64,000 nucleotides of DNA from an uncultured Lachnospiraceae bacterium (GCA_902493385.1 CABUPO010000006.1:91086-155085); one strand, 5' to 3'. Numbered from the stretch's first letter, positions 15,733 to 24,912 are shown. Notes: generated by a model from the letters alone, not told the origin. Numbers and translations are program-made.

Positions 15733-16191
15733 ATGAAATATGACAGAATAATATTTGCGGGCAATGATAATATATGCAGGAGTGTTATGGCAGAGGCTGT
15801 TTTTTCGCAGTTATACAGAAAACATGGCGATAAGCCTGAAATAATGTCAAGAGGCCTTGCCGTATTGTTTGAAGAACCATACAATCCCAAAGCAATGCTT
15901 ATACTGAAAATGCATGGTATAGAGCTTAATGAAGGGCTGTCTGTACAGCTGTCTGATGAAGAGCTTGGTGATAATACGCTTGTGCTTACAATGGGATTTA
16001 CGGAAAAGCTTAGAATATTAGAGGATTACGGGTATACAGGAGAGGTATATACGCTAAAAGAATTTGTCGGCAATGATGACGAGCTTTTGGACCCGTACGG
16101 GGAGGAGCTTGATATATATGAGGCCTGTTATCAGGACATATATGAAGTAATAGAACAGATTGTTAAAAAATTAAACGAAGAAAATATATAA
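15733..16191 (+). CDS. Low-molecular-weight phosphatase-fold protein lacking the catalytic Cys
   Basis: A 152-residue protein with the LMW phosphotyrosine/phosphoarginine phosphatase fold. The P-loop reads FAGNDNICRSVMAEAVF: the Arg and following Ser of the CX5R(S/T) motif are present, but the position of the nucleophilic Cys, six before the Arg, is Gly. A Cys directly before the Arg and the C-terminal LLDPYG with the general acid Asp are kept. Classical catalysis looks impossible unless another Cys substitutes. ATG at 15733 follows GGAAGAG. It lies between sua5 and rpiB, a common place for this family. Confidence 0.8.
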   Translation: MKYDRIIFAGNDNICRSVMAEAVFSQLYRKHGDKPEIMSRGLAVLFEEPYNPKAMLILKMHGIELNEGLSVQLSDEELGDNTLVLTMGFTEKLRILEDYGYTGEVYTLKEFVGNDDELLDPYGEELDIYEACYQDIYEVIEQIVKKLNEENI

Positions 16192-16205
16192 GGGGGTAAC
16201 GTGTT

Positions 16206-16643
16206 ATGATAGCTATAGGAAGCGATCATGGAGGTTATGAATTAAAGCAGGAGATAATTAGTTATCTTGAAAAATCCGGTATTGAATATAAGGATTACGG
16301 AACTTATACAAAAGATTCATGTGATTATCCTGTATATGCAAAAAAGGTTGCGAAGGCAGTTTTAAGCGGAGAATGTGAAAAAGGGATACTGATATGCGGA
16401 ACAGGTATCGGAATTTCTATTACCGCTAATAAGTTTAAAGGAATACGCGCGGCTCTCTGCCATGATTGTTTCAGCGCGCAGGCGACCAGAGAGCATAACG
16501 ACGCCAATATTGTTGCAATGGGCGCAAGGGTAGTAGGACCGGGACTTGCAATAAAGATTGTCGATACATTTCTTCATACTGAATTTTCAGGAGATGAGAG
16601 ACATATTAACAGAATCAGGCAGATTGAGGAAGATATGGAGTGA
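16206..16643 (+). CDS. rpiB: Ribose-5-phosphate isomerase B
   Basis: Interconverts ribose 5-phosphate and ribulose 5-phosphate in the pentose phosphate pathway. The 145-residue length is standard. Diagnostic features are IGSDHGGYELK at the start, LICGTGIGISITANK with the catalytic Cys, and TREHNDANIVAMGARVVG. Strong ribosome site AAGGGGG. It follows the phosphatase-like gene by 14 bp and precedes proC by 5 bp. Confidence 0.93.
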   Translation: MIAIGSDHGGYELKQEIISYLEKSGIEYKDYGTYTKDSCDYPVYAKKVAKAVLSGECEKGILICGTGIGISITANKFKGIRAALCHDCFSAQATREHNDANIVAMGARVVGPGLAIKIVDTFLHTEFSGDERHINRIRQIEEDME

Positions 16644-16648
16644 TTGGT

Positions 16649-17443
16649 ATGAAGATAGGATTTATTGGATGCGGCAATATGGCTAAAGCAATAATTGCCG
16701 GGCTGATTAATACAGGAACATTTCTTCCTGAAGAGATAATTGCGTCAGATCAGAGTGGTAAAGCGCTTTCTGATGCGGAAAGTACATACGGAATTAATAC
16801 AACGTCTAATAACAGCGAGCTTGTTCTGGAATCGGAAATGATTCTTTTAGCTGTAAAGCCGCAGGTTCTTGCTGCGGTGATAGAAGAGATAGGAGATACG
16901 GTAAGTGAGAACAAGATTATTATATCAATTGTGGCAGGACAGAGCGTTGACCGTATAGAATCGCTGTTTGGAAGGAATATTAAGCTTATAAGGACAATGC
17001 CTAATACACCGGCGCTTTGCGGAGAAGGAATGACTGCGGTATGCGCTAATGGTAATGTTACTGATGTTGAGCTGGCATATGCGTTAAAGATACTCAGGAG
17101 TTTTGGTAAAGCGGAGGTTGTTCCTGAAAAGCTTATGGATGCGGTTGTGGCGGTATCAGGAAGCGCGCCCGCGTATGTTGCAATGTTTATCGAGGCGATG
17201 GCTGATGCTGCGGTTGCAGAAGGAATGCCGCGCGCGCAGGCATATACGTTTGCCGAACAGGCAGTATACGGAACGGCAAAGCTGCTTATTGATACCAATA
17301 TGCATCCGGGAGAGCTTAAGGACATGGTTTGCTCTCCGGCGGGAACCACTATAGAGGCAGTAAGGGTGCTTGAAGAAAAAGGAATGAGAAGCGCTGTAAT
17401 CGAGGCGATGAGAGCATGCGCAGATATTTCCTCCAAACTGTGA
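16649..17443 (+). CDS. proC: Pyrroline-5-carboxylate reductase
   Basis: Last step of proline synthesis: NAD(P)H-dependent reduction of pyrroline-5-carboxylate. The 264-residue protein has the Rossmann start MKIGFIGCGNMAKAIIAGL, the AVKPQVL segment, RTMPNTPA, and the family signature near the C-terminus (PGELKDMVCSPAGTTIEAV). GGAG eight bases upstream supports the ATG at 16649 over the GTG at 16640, which overlaps the rpiB end. It is the last gene before the ATP synthase promoter. Confidence 0.94.
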   Translation: MKIGFIGCGNMAKAIIAGLINTGTFLPEEIIASDQSGKALSDAESTYGINTTSNNSELVLESEMILLAVKPQVLAAVIEEIGDTVSENKIIISIVAGQSVDRIESLFGRNIKLIRTMPNTPALCGEGMTAVCANGNVTDVELAYALKILRSFGKAEVVPEKLMDAVVAVSGSAPAYVAMFIEAMADAAVAEGMPRAQAYTFAEQAVYGTAKLLIDTNMHPGELKDMVCSPAGTTIEAVRVLEEKGMRSAVIEAMRACADISSKL

Positions 17444-17451
17444 TATTATAG

Positions 17452-17480
17452 TGGACTTTGCCTGTTTTTAGTGCTATAAT
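17452..17480 (+). promoter_or_regulatory. ATP synthase operon promoter
   Basis: TGGACT (17452-17457), 17-bp spacer and perfect TATAAT (17475-17480), about 30 bp upstream of the first atp gene. Confidence 0.6.
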
Positions 17481-17508
17481 ACTGTCGGTTGATTGGGGAA
17501 TATTAACA

Positions 17509-17847
17509 ATGGGAAAGAAAATAAAAAAGCAGACGCAGCCATCAGAATTATCTGAGGTCGCAAAAGGAATATCAATGATTCTGCAGATAGGAATCAGTAT
17601 GATAGTGCCGGTTGGCTTATGCTTGTTTATAGGGTATAAGCTTGATACATGGTTTAATAAGAGCTGCTTTATGATTATCTTTATGATTCTTGGTTTTCTG
17701 GCGGGAATCCGGAGTGTATATTCCATTACCAAGAGTTTTTATGCAAAGGATTTAAAAAAAGAAAAAGAAAATCAAAAGTATTTTTCAGATTTGTACAGTG
17801 AACATGAAAAGAATAAGTCGGGCGGCGAAAAAGACCAGCATAAGTAG
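17509..17847 (+). CDS. AtpZ/AtpI-type small membrane protein
   Basis: A 112-residue protein with a basic start and two membrane helices (MILQIGISMIVPVGLCLFIGY and FMIIFMILGFLAGIRSVY), then a charged Lys/Glu-rich tail. It matches the AtpZ-like proteins encoded first in many Firmicute atp operons and thought to help assembly or ion supply of the Fo rotor. GGGGA lies ten bases before the ATG. Function is assigned from family and position. Confidence 0.8.
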   Translation: MGKKIKKQTQPSELSEVAKGISMILQIGISMIVPVGLCLFIGYKLDTWFNKSCFMIIFMILGFLAGIRSVYSITKSFYAKDLKKEKENQKYFSDLYSEHEKNKSGGEKDQHK

Positions 17848-17861
17848 TATTGGAGGCAGAT

Positions 17862-18266
17862 ATGGAACAGGGAATAAGGACATATCGTGAAATGGCGGCT
17901 GCAATTATAATTCAGGTAATTGTGTATGCGGCGGCAGGTGCGTTTATAAGCAGACAGTATGTCATTTTTCCGGTAAGTGCAGTTATAGGCGGAGCAATTG
18001 CCTTTGGAGTGCTTGGCAATATGCGAAGATGTATTGATATAGCGCTTGATCTTGATCCTGAATCTGCTAAAAAATATGGCAGAAAGCAGTCTGTTATAAG
18101 AATTGCGACAATGGGACTTGCTTTGTGTGCGTCGTTCTTTTTCAGAGAGTATGTTAATCCTTGGGGTGTGCTTGTGGGGATTTTTTCATTAAAATTTTCG
18201 GCATATCTTCAGCCGTTAGTTCACAGATGCTTTGATTTTATTAAGGAAAAGGAGGATAAGAGGTAA
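17862..18266 (+). CDS. atpI: ATP synthase protein I
   Basis: A 134-residue membrane protein with four hydrophobic segments, typical of AtpI, which helps assemble the c-ring. Notable stretches are MAAAIIIQVIVYAAAGAF and VFPVSAVIGGAIAFGVLG-like segments. GGAGG precedes the ATG at 17862; it follows the AtpZ-like gene and overlaps nothing. The next gene, atpB, begins 4 bp after its stop. Confidence 0.8.
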   Translation: MEQGIRTYREMAAAIIIQVIVYAAAGAFISRQYVIFPVSAVIGGAIAFGVLGNMRRCIDIALDLDPESAKKYGRKQSVIRIATMGLALCASFFFREYVNPWGVLVGIFSLKFSAYLQPLVHRCFDFIKEKEDKR

Positions 18267-18269
18267 GTG

Positions 18270-19025
18270 ATGTCAGTATTAACCCAGGGTACGCAGAAAG
18301 CTTCGCTTATGCTTAGTGACAGTGCGTCGAACCTGAGCTTTTTTATTGAAGGGTATGTTAAGTTTAATCTGTTTGGACAGACATTATACATTACCACGAC
18401 GCATGTGTGCCTGAGTATTATATTTATAGCGCTGGTTGTATTTGCAGTTATTGCCAACAGAGTTATACGAAAAGCTGACCCCCAAAAACCACCTAAAGGT
18501 TTTCTCAATGTTATCGAGCTGATTGTTGAATCCGTAGATAACATGCTCGTAAGCTCAATGGGTGAAAAACATGGACCGAGATTTGCTAATTATGTAGGTT
18601 CATTATTTGCTTTTTTGCTGCTGTGTAATCTCAGTGGCCTTATCGGGTTAAGGCCTCCGACAGCAGATTTTGGCGTTACATTCCCACTGGCGCTCATTAC
18701 ATGGGTTCTGATTCAGTTTAACGGAATAAGATATCAGAAATGGGGCAAGCTTAAGAGCTTGTTTGAACCGATATTTTTATTCTTCCCGGTTAATGTTATC
18801 AGTGAGGTGTCTACACCTATTTCAATGTCGCTGCGTTTGTTCGGTAATATGTTTTCCGGAACGCTCATGATGGCATTGATATACGGCCTGCTTAAGGTAT
18901 TTGCCGTAGGATGGCCGGCGTTTCTTCATGCATATCTGGATGTGTTTGCCGGAGTATTGCAGGCATACGTATTCGTAATGCTTACTATGGTATTTATATA
19001 TAACCAGATTGGTGAAGAAGAATAA
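18270..19025 (+). CDS. atpB: ATP synthase Fo subunit a
   Basis: A 251-residue membrane subunit forming the ion half-channels at the rotor. The conserved helix SMSLRLFGNMFSGTLMMAL contains the essential Arg, and the C-terminal GVLQAYVFVMLTMVFIYNQI is the last helix. About five to six membrane segments. A GTG at 18267 directly precedes the ATG; AGAGG favours the ATG. Confidence 0.95.
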   Translation: MSVLTQGTQKASLMLSDSASNLSFFIEGYVKFNLFGQTLYITTTHVCLSIIFIALVVFAVIANRVIRKADPQKPPKGFLNVIELIVESVDNMLVSSMGEKHGPRFANYVGSLFAFLLLCNLSGLIGLRPPTADFGVTFPLALITWVLIQFNGIRYQKWGKLKSLFEPIFLFFPVNVISEVSTPISMSLRLFGNMFSGTLMMALIYGLLKVFAVGWPAFLHAYLDVFAGVLQAYVFVMLTMVFIYNQIGEEE

Positions 19026-19076
19026 ACAGGTAAAAGTATTTAAATTATTTACATTTATTTTAAGGAGGATTCTATA

Positions 19077-19337
19077 ATGGAAGGAATTTCAAGTGAAGCA
19101 TTTGTATTAGGATGTTCAGCAATTGGCGCAGGTCTGGCAGTTATCGCAGGTATCGGACCTGGTGTTGGTCAGGGTATCGCAGCAGGTTACGGCGCTTCTG
19201 CAGTCGGACGTAATCCGGGCGCAAGAGGAAGCATTATGTCAACAATGCTTTTGGGACAGGCCGTTGCCGAGACAACAGGTCTTTATGGTTTCGTAGTAGC
19301 GCTGCTGTTAATGTTTGTTAAGCCATTAATGCCGTAA
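19077..19337 (+). CDS. atpE: ATP synthase Fo subunit c, Na+-type residues
   Basis: An 86-residue hairpin of two membrane helices forming the rotor ring. The residues that bind sodium in Ilyobacter and Propionigenium c subunits occur at the same numbers: Gln32 in GPGVGQG, Val63, Glu65 and a hydroxyl residue at 66 (Thr for Ser) followed by Thr67 in QAVAETTGLYG. Na+ coupling is therefore predicted from the family motif. Strong AAGGAGG ribosome site, as usual for the most heavily translated atp gene. Confidence 0.95.
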   Translation: MEGISSEAFVLGCSAIGAGLAVIAGIGPGVGQGIAAGYGASAVGRNPGARGSIMSTMLLGQAVAETTGLYGFVVALLLMFVKPLMP

Positions 19338-19385
19338 ATAAGCCTTTATTGATTAGAGAAAGCTTAAGAGAGGAGGCTTATAATA

Positions 19386-19961
19386 TTGAATAGCATATTG
19401 GCAGTTCAGAATATGTCGGTTACGCTGGCAGAAGAGGGCGGTATATGGCAGAGAATATTCGGTCTTGATGCACAGACCCTTTTTGATACGTGTATAACGC
19501 TTATTGCGATGCTTATTTTATTCATATTGCTTTCATATCTTTTATTCAATCCTGCAAGAGAGCTTATCAAGAAGCGTCAGACTCTTATAGCCAATGATAT
19601 GGCTGATGCAAAGAAAGAGAAAGAAGAAGCAATTGCATTTAAAGAGGAATATGATTCGAGGCTTAAGGCAGTAAAAACCGAAGCTGATGAGATTATGAGT
19701 CAGACAAGAAAGAAAGCTAAAAAGCAGGAAAATGAGATAGTAGACGAAGCAAAGGAAGAAGCTCACAGAATTATTAAGAGAGCGGAAAAAGAAGCTGAGC
19801 GCCAGAAGAGCAAGGCGCAGGATGAAATGAAGAAAGAAATTATTTCTGTTGCAGCTCTTATGGCAGAAAAAATGGTTACCGTATCTATGGATGAAGCAAG
19901 CCAGAATGAGATGATAGAGAATACACTTAAGGAAATGGGTGAGAGCACATGGCAAAATTAG
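19386..19961 (+). CDS. atpF: ATP synthase Fo subunit b
   Basis: A 191-residue peripheral stalk subunit: one membrane helix (CITLIAMLILFILLSYLLF) at about residues 37-56, then a long charged coiled coil rich in Lys, Glu and Ala that binds subunit delta. The start is a TTG behind GAGGAGG with normal spacing; no ATG lies nearby upstream of the membrane helix with such a site. The 3' end overlaps atpH by 13 bp. Confidence 0.93.
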   Translation: MNSILAVQNMSVTLAEEGGIWQRIFGLDAQTLFDTCITLIAMLILFILLSYLLFNPARELIKKRQTLIANDMADAKKEKEEAIAFKEEYDSRLKAVKTEADEIMSQTRKKAKKQENEIVDEAKEEAHRIIKRAEKEAERQKSKAQDEMKKEIISVAALMAEKMVTVSMDEASQNEMIENTLKEMGESTWQN

Positions 19962-20497
19962 TATCCAAAACATATGGAGACGCTTTATTTGATCTTGCCC
20001 TTAGCAAGGATGTACTAAAGGATGTGTGGGATGAGGTTGATGCTGTAGGACAGATATGGAAAGATAATGCTGACCTTGCGGCGCTCATGGAGCATCCACG
20101 TATCGATATAGAAGAAAAGGTTCAGCTTATAAAGAATATTTTTGACGGAAGAGTTTCTGATATTATGACAGGTTTTCTTGTTACCGTGATTGAAAAGGGA
20201 CGCGCTTCCGAGCTTGAGAATATATTCGATTATTTTACGGACAGGGCAAGGCAGTACTATAACATTGGTGTGGCATATGTTACTTCTGCGGTTTTGCTGA
20301 CCGACAGTCAGAAGGAGCAGATTGTCAAAAGGCTCATTGAAGTCACACAGTATGTTGAGTTCGTGATGAATTACAGTGTTGATCCGAAGCTCATAGGCGG
20401 AATGATTATTCGCATAGGAGACCGTGTAATGGATAACAGTGTTAAGAATAAGCTTAATACATTGTCCAGAACACTTATGGGTATTCAGTTAAATTAG
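19949..20497 (+). CDS. atpH: ATP synthase F1 subunit delta
   Basis: A 182-residue subunit joining the b stalk to the alpha3beta3 head. The OSCP/delta fold is recognisable by SKTYGDALFDLALSKD at the start and the C-terminal VDPKLIGGMIIRIGDRVMD signature. It overlaps atpF by 13 bp and precedes atpA by 32 bp with an AAAAGGAGG site. Confidence 0.93.
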   Translation: MAKLVSKTYGDALFDLALSKDVLKDVWDEVDAVGQIWKDNADLAALMEHPRIDIEEKVQLIKNIFDGRVSDIMTGFLVTVIEKGRASELENIFDYFTDRARQYYNIGVAYVTSAVLLTDSQKEQIVKRLIEVTQYVEFVMNYSVDPKLIGGMIIRIGDRVMDNSVKNKLNTLSRTLMGIQLN

Positions 20498-20529
20498 TGA
20501 ATAAGTGAAAAGGAGGGTGCTTTGGGAAA

Positions 20530-22041
20530 ATGAATTTGAGACCGGAAGAAATCAGTTCTGTAATAAAAGAACAGATTCAGAAATACAGTACCGGATTTGA
20601 AGTGTCAGATGTTGGTACGGTAATTCAGGTGGCTGACGGCATTGCCAGAATTCATGGACTTGAAAAAGCCATGCAGGGCGAGCTGTTGGAATTTCCTAAT
20701 GAGATATATGGAATGGTGCTTAACCTCGAAGAGGATAATGTCGGCGCTGTTCTGTTAGGTGACGCCAGCAATATTAATGAGGGCGACACAGTTAAAACGA
20801 CCGGAAGAGTTGTTGAGGTTCCTGTAGGCGACGCAATGCTTGGACGTGTTGTTAATGCGCTTGGCCAGCCTGTTGACGGTAAAGGGCCTATAGAGACAGA
20901 TAAATTCAGACAGATTGAAAGAGTAGCTTCAGGCGTTATTTCAAGAAAATCAGTTGATACGCCTCTTCAGACAGGTATCAAGGCTATTGACGCGATGGTT
21001 CCGATTGGTCGCGGACAGCGCGAGCTTATTATCGGCGACCGTCAGACAGGAAAGACAGCTATAGCTATAGACACAATTATTAACCAAAAGGGACAGGGGG
21101 TTAACTGTATATATGTTGCCATAGGACAGAAAGCCTCTACTGTTGCCGGTATAGTTAAGACGCTTGAAGAACACGGTGCAATGGATTATACAACTGTTGT
21201 TGTATCTACAGCCAGCGAGCTGGCGCCGCTTCAATATATAGCTCCATATTCAGGCTGTACAATGGGTGAAGAATGGATGGAGCAGGGTAAGGACGTGCTT
21301 GTTGTATATGACGACCTCAGTAAGCATGCTGTTGCTTATCGTACGCTTGCGCTTCTTCTTAGAAGACCGCCGGGACGCGAGGCTTATCCTGGAGATGTAT
21401 TCTATCTTCATTCAAGACTGCTTGAGAGAGCGGCAAAGCTTAGCGACAAGTTAGGCGGAGGCTCGCTTACTGCGCTTCCTATTATTGAGACGCAGGCAGG
21501 CGACGTATCGGCTTATATACCTACTAACGTTATATCTATTACAGACGGACAGATATATCTTGAGACTGAGATGTTCAATTCCGGCTTCCGTCCTGCTGTT
21601 AATGCAGGTCTGTCGGTATCGCGTGTAGGTGGTTCGGCTCAGATTAAGGCAATGAAAAAGATTGCGGGGCCTATCCGTATTGAGCTGGCTCAGTTCAGAG
21701 AGCTTGCAGCATTCTCGCAGTTTGGTTCTGATCTTGATGAAGATACAAGACTTAAGCTTGCACAGGGTGAAAGGATTCGTGAGATACTCAAGCAGGATCA
21801 GTATAAACCGATGCCTGTACAGTATCAGGTAATTATTATATATGCTGCCGTTAATAAATATCTTCTTGAGATTGAGGTTGACCAGATACTTGATTTTGAA
21901 AAAGGACTGTTTGAGTACCTTGATTCTAAGTATCCTGAGATACCTTCAAATATCCGCGATGAGAAGGTTATTTCCGATAAAACGGAGGAGCTTCTTAAGA
22001 AGGCTGTACCTGAATATATTAAGGAGTTTAAAGGAAATTAA
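20530..22041 (+). CDS. atpA: ATP synthase F1 subunit alpha
   Basis: A 503-residue non-catalytic nucleotide-binding subunit. Beta-barrel start, Walker A GDRQTGKTA near residue 170, the LLLRRPPGREAYPGDVFY stretch, and the alpha/beta signature region PALNAG-like (here FRPAVNAGLSVSRVGG) with the arginine finger context. Length is standard. It lies in the normal order between delta and gamma. Confidence 0.97.
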   Translation: MNLRPEEISSVIKEQIQKYSTGFEVSDVGTVIQVADGIARIHGLEKAMQGELLEFPNEIYGMVLNLEEDNVGAVLLGDASNINEGDTVKTTGRVVEVPVGDAMLGRVVNALGQPVDGKGPIETDKFRQIERVASGVISRKSVDTPLQTGIKAIDAMVPIGRGQRELIIGDRQTGKTAIAIDTIINQKGQGVNCIYVAIGQKASTVAGIVKTLEEHGAMDYTTVVVSTASELAPLQYIAPYSGCTMGEEWMEQGKDVLVVYDDLSKHAVAYRTLALLLRRPPGREAYPGDVFYLHSRLLERAAKLSDKLGGGSLTALPIIETQAGDVSAYIPTNVISITDGQIYLETEMFNSGFRPAVNAGLSVSRVGGSAQIKAMKKIAGPIRIELAQFRELAAFSQFGSDLDEDTRLKLAQGERIREILKQDQYKPMPVQYQVIIIYAAVNKYLLEIEVDQILDFEKGLFEYLDSKYPEIPSNIRDEKVISDKTEELLKKAVPEYIKEFKGN

Positions 22042-22070
22042 ACCGGCGTTTTGCGGATTGGAGGATTATT

Positions 22071-22949
22071 ATGGCTACGATGAGAGATATCAAAAGGCGT
22101 AAAGAGAGCGTATCCAGCACAGGCCAGATTACAAAGGCTATGAAGCTTGTTGCTACCGTGAAGCTTCAGAAAGCAAAGAACCGTGCCGAGAGCTCTAAGC
22201 CATATTTTGATCAGATGTATAAAACGGTATGTTCTATATTGTCAATGTCAAATAACATTACGCATCCGTATATGCAGGGGAATGCTTCTGCAAAGAAGGC
22301 TGTTATTGTAATAACATCTAACAGAGGCCTTGCGGGCGGATACAATGCTAATGTTGTAAAGCTTCTGACAAAGGATAAGCGTTTTTCTCCTGACAATACA
22401 GTAATATATGCCGTAGGAAAAAAAGGAGCTGCTACATTCAGCGGGCTTGGATATGAGATAAAAGAGGATTATTCAGAAGCGATTAATTCGCCGTTATTTG
22501 CAGATGCAGTGGAAATAGGACGCGCTGTTCTTGACGCATATGAGAATGGTGAATTTGGTGAGATATATCTTGCATATACAGTTTTTAAAAATACTGTTAC
22601 CCATATTCCTACTCTGCTTAAACTTCTTCCGATGAATATAGAGGAAGAAGCTGCTTCCGAAGATGAGAAGACTTCCGATATTGACAGGCTGACGCTTATG
22701 AACTATGAACCTGAAGCAGAAGAAGCGCTTGAGATGATAGTTCCAAAATATATTAACAGTCTTGTATTCGGAGCTTTGGTCGAGGCCGTTGCAAGTGAGA
22801 ATGGAGCAAGAATGCAGGCTATGGATTCTGCTACTAATAATGCAGAGGACATGATAGCAGATCTTACACTTAGATATAACCGTGCAAGGCAGGGAGCGAT
22901 TACTCAGGAGCTTACAGAGATAATTGCAGGTTCGGCAGCGGTTGAATAA
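22071..22949 (+). CDS. atpG: ATP synthase F1 subunit gamma
   Basis: A 292-residue central shaft subunit. The N-terminal helix (MRDIKRRKESVSSTGQITKA), the internal SNRGLAGGYNANV segment and the C-terminal helix (DLTLRYNRARQGAITQEL TEI) are all typical of the family. GGAGG precedes the ATG. It turns inside the alpha3beta3 head and couples ion flow to catalysis. Confidence 0.96.
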   Translation: MATMRDIKRRKESVSSTGQITKAMKLVATVKLQKAKNRAESSKPYFDQMYKTVCSILSMSNNITHPYMQGNASAKKAVIVITSNRGLAGGYNANVVKLLTKDKRFSPDNTVIYAVGKKGAATFSGLGYEIKEDYSEAINSPLFADAVEIGRAVLDAYENGEFGEIYLAYTVFKNTVTHIPTLLKLLPMNIEEEAASEDEKTSDIDRLTLMNYEPEAEEALEMIVPKYINSLVFGALVEAVASENGARMQAMDSATNNAEDMIADLTLRYNRARQGAITQELTEIIAGSAAVE

Positions 22950-22991
22950 TACTTTGATAAGCCATATATATGTGGCAGAATGGAGGAAATA

Positions 22992-24386
22992 ATGGCAGAA
23001 AATATAGGTAAAATTACCCAGATAGTCGGCGCTGTCCTTGATATAAGATTTGCTGCCGGAGTTCTCCCTGAGATATATGATGCAATCGAGGTTAAGACTA
23101 ACGACGGCGGAAAGCTTGTGTTAGAGGTTGCCCAGCATCTGGGAGATGATACTGTACGCTGTATAGCTATGGGTCCTACGGACGGACTTGTACGCGGCAT
23201 GGAAGCAGTAAGTACAGGAGCGCCAATTACAGTTCCCGTCGGAGAGTCAACGCTTGGACGTATGTTTAATGTATTAGGCGACCCGATTGATGAGAAGCCG
23301 GCGCCTAAGGCAGAAGCATACCACCCTATTCACAGAAAAGCGCCAAGCTTTGAAGAGCAGTCAACCACAACTGAGATACTGGAGACAGGTATTAAGGTAG
23401 TAGACCTTCTTTGTCCATATCAGAAGGGTGGTAAAATAGGATTGTTCGGAGGAGCCGGTGTTGGAAAGACGGTTCTTATTCAGGAGCTTATTACTAATAT
23501 TGCTACTGAGCACGGTGGATATTCTGTATTTACCGGTGTTGGCGAGCGTACAAGAGAAGGTAACGACCTTTATTATGAAATGATTGAATCCGGTGTTATT
23601 GATAAGACGACAATGGTATTCGGTCAGATGAACGAGCCGCCGGGAGCAAGAATGAGAGTAGGTCTTACAGGTCTTACTATGGCAGAGTATTTCCGTGATA
23701 AGGTTGGAAAGGACGTACTTTTGTTCATTGATAATATTTTCCGTTTTACCCAGGCGGGTTCAGAGGTGTCGGCGCTTCTCGGACGTGTGCCTAGTGCGGT
23801 TGGTTATCAGCCGACGCTTCAGACGGAGATGGGAGCTCTTCAGGAGAGAATTACATCTACGAAGGACGGTTCCATAACATCTGTCCAGGCTGTATACGTG
23901 CCTGCAGACGACCTTACGGACCCGGCTCCTGCAACGACATTTGCGCATCTTGATGCAACGACAGTTCTTTCACGTTCTATTGTTGAGCTTGGTATCTATC
24001 CTGCTGTTGACCCGCTTGAGTCTACATCAAGGATACTTGACCCAAGAGTAGTTGGTGAAGAGCATTATAAGGTTGCCAGAGGAGTTCAGGAGATTCTTCA
24101 AAAGTACAAGGAATTACAGGACATTATTGCTATTCTTGGTATGGATGAGCTTTCAGAGGATGATAAGCTTTTGGTTGCAAGAGCAAGAAAGATACAGCGG
24201 TTCCTGTCACAGCCGTTCCATGTAGCTGAGCAGTTTACGGGTCTTCCGGGACAGTATGTACCGCTTTCTGAAACTATACAGGGATTCAAAGAAATAATTG
24301 AAGGAAAACATGATGATATTCCTGAGAGTTATTTCCTTAATGCGGGTAATATTGACGACGTCCTTGCAAGATATAATAATAAATAA
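22992..24386 (+). CDS. atpD: ATP synthase F1 subunit beta
   Basis: A 464-residue catalytic subunit. Walker A GGAGVGKT, the catalytic Glu in GVGERTREGND, Walker B LLFIDNIFRFTQAGSE, the DELSEDDKLLVARARK region and the PAVDPLESTSR signature are present. The ATG at 22992 has TGGAGG seven bases before it; an in-frame ATG at 22980 overlaps that site. Standard position between gamma and epsilon. Confidence 0.97.
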   Translation: MAENIGKITQIVGAVLDIRFAAGVLPEIYDAIEVKTNDGGKLVLEVAQHLGDDTVRCIAMGPTDGLVRGMEAVSTGAPITVPVGESTLGRMFNVLGDPIDEKPAPKAEAYHPIHRKAPSFEEQSTTTEILETGIKVVDLLCPYQKGGKIGLFGGAGVGKTVLIQELITNIATEHGGYSVFTGVGERTREGNDLYYEMIESGVIDKTTMVFGQMNEPPGARMRVGLTGLTMAEYFRDKVGKDVLLFIDNIFRFTQAGSEVSALLGRVPSAVGYQPTLQTEMGALQERITSTKDGSITSVQAVYVPADDLTDPAPATTFAHLDATTVLSRSIVELGIYPAVDPLESTSRILDPRVVGEEHYKVARGVQEILQKYKELQDIIAILGMDELSEDDKLLVARARKIQRFLSQPFHVAEQFTGLPGQYVPLSETIQGFKEIIEGKHDDIPESYFLNAGNIDDVLARYNNK

Positions 24387-24403
24387 TGTAAGGGGGTATC
24401 AGT

Positions 24404-24817
24404 ATGGCAGACAATAAGACATTCAGACTTCGTATTATCGCCCCTGAGCGTTTATTCTATGAAGGTGATGTTGATATGGCTGAGCTTAATACTACAGAAG
24501 GTGAGATAGGTATTTTGCCGGAACATATTCCACTTACAACAATTGTTGCACCCGGCGTACTGAAAATTACTGAGGGTGAAGAAGTAAAGGAAGCAGCTCT
24601 TCTTGAAGGATTTATGGAAGTAAAAAAGGATATGGTTACAATTCTTGCGGAATCCTGTGAATGGCCGGAGGAGATTGATGTAAACCGTGCCAATGAGGCA
24701 AAAATCCGCGCTGAGCGCAGAATCAAGAGCGGAGATGCAGAAGTTAATATGACTCGTGCAGAAGCAGCTCTTAAGAGGTCTCTTACAAGGCTTAACCTTG
24801 CTTCAAAGTATAAATAA
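24404..24817 (+). CDS. atpC: ATP synthase F1 subunit epsilon
   Basis: A 137-residue subunit with the N-terminal beta sandwich (FRLRIIAPERLFYEGDVDM, TTEGEIGILPEHIPL) and the C-terminal helical hairpin (EAKIRAERRIKS, RAEAALKRSLTRL) that can inhibit ATP hydrolysis. Ribosome site AAGGGGG. It closes the operon. Confidence 0.95.
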   Translation: MADNKTFRLRIIAPERLFYEGDVDMAELNTTEGEIGILPEHIPLTTIVAPGVLKITEGEEVKEAALLEGFMEVKKDMVTILAESCEWPEEIDVNRANEAKIRAERRIKSGDAEVNMTRAEAALKRSLTRLNLASKYK

Positions 24818-24872
24818 TACGTTGCAACGAAGCGCTGAATAAAAACAACCATATGTGTAAGTTATAACGTAT

Positions 24873-24912
24873 AAACCCCTGAAATGCTGATAGACATTTC
24901 AGGGGTTTGCTA
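24873..24912 (+). terminator. ATP synthase operon terminator
   Basis: A 14-bp perfect stem, AAACCCCTGAAATG (24873-24886) and CATTTCAGGGGTTT (24895-24908), with an 8-base loop. The TTT is within the arm and no longer T run follows. It also faces the convergent 24958-25242 gene and may serve both. Confidence 0.8.
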
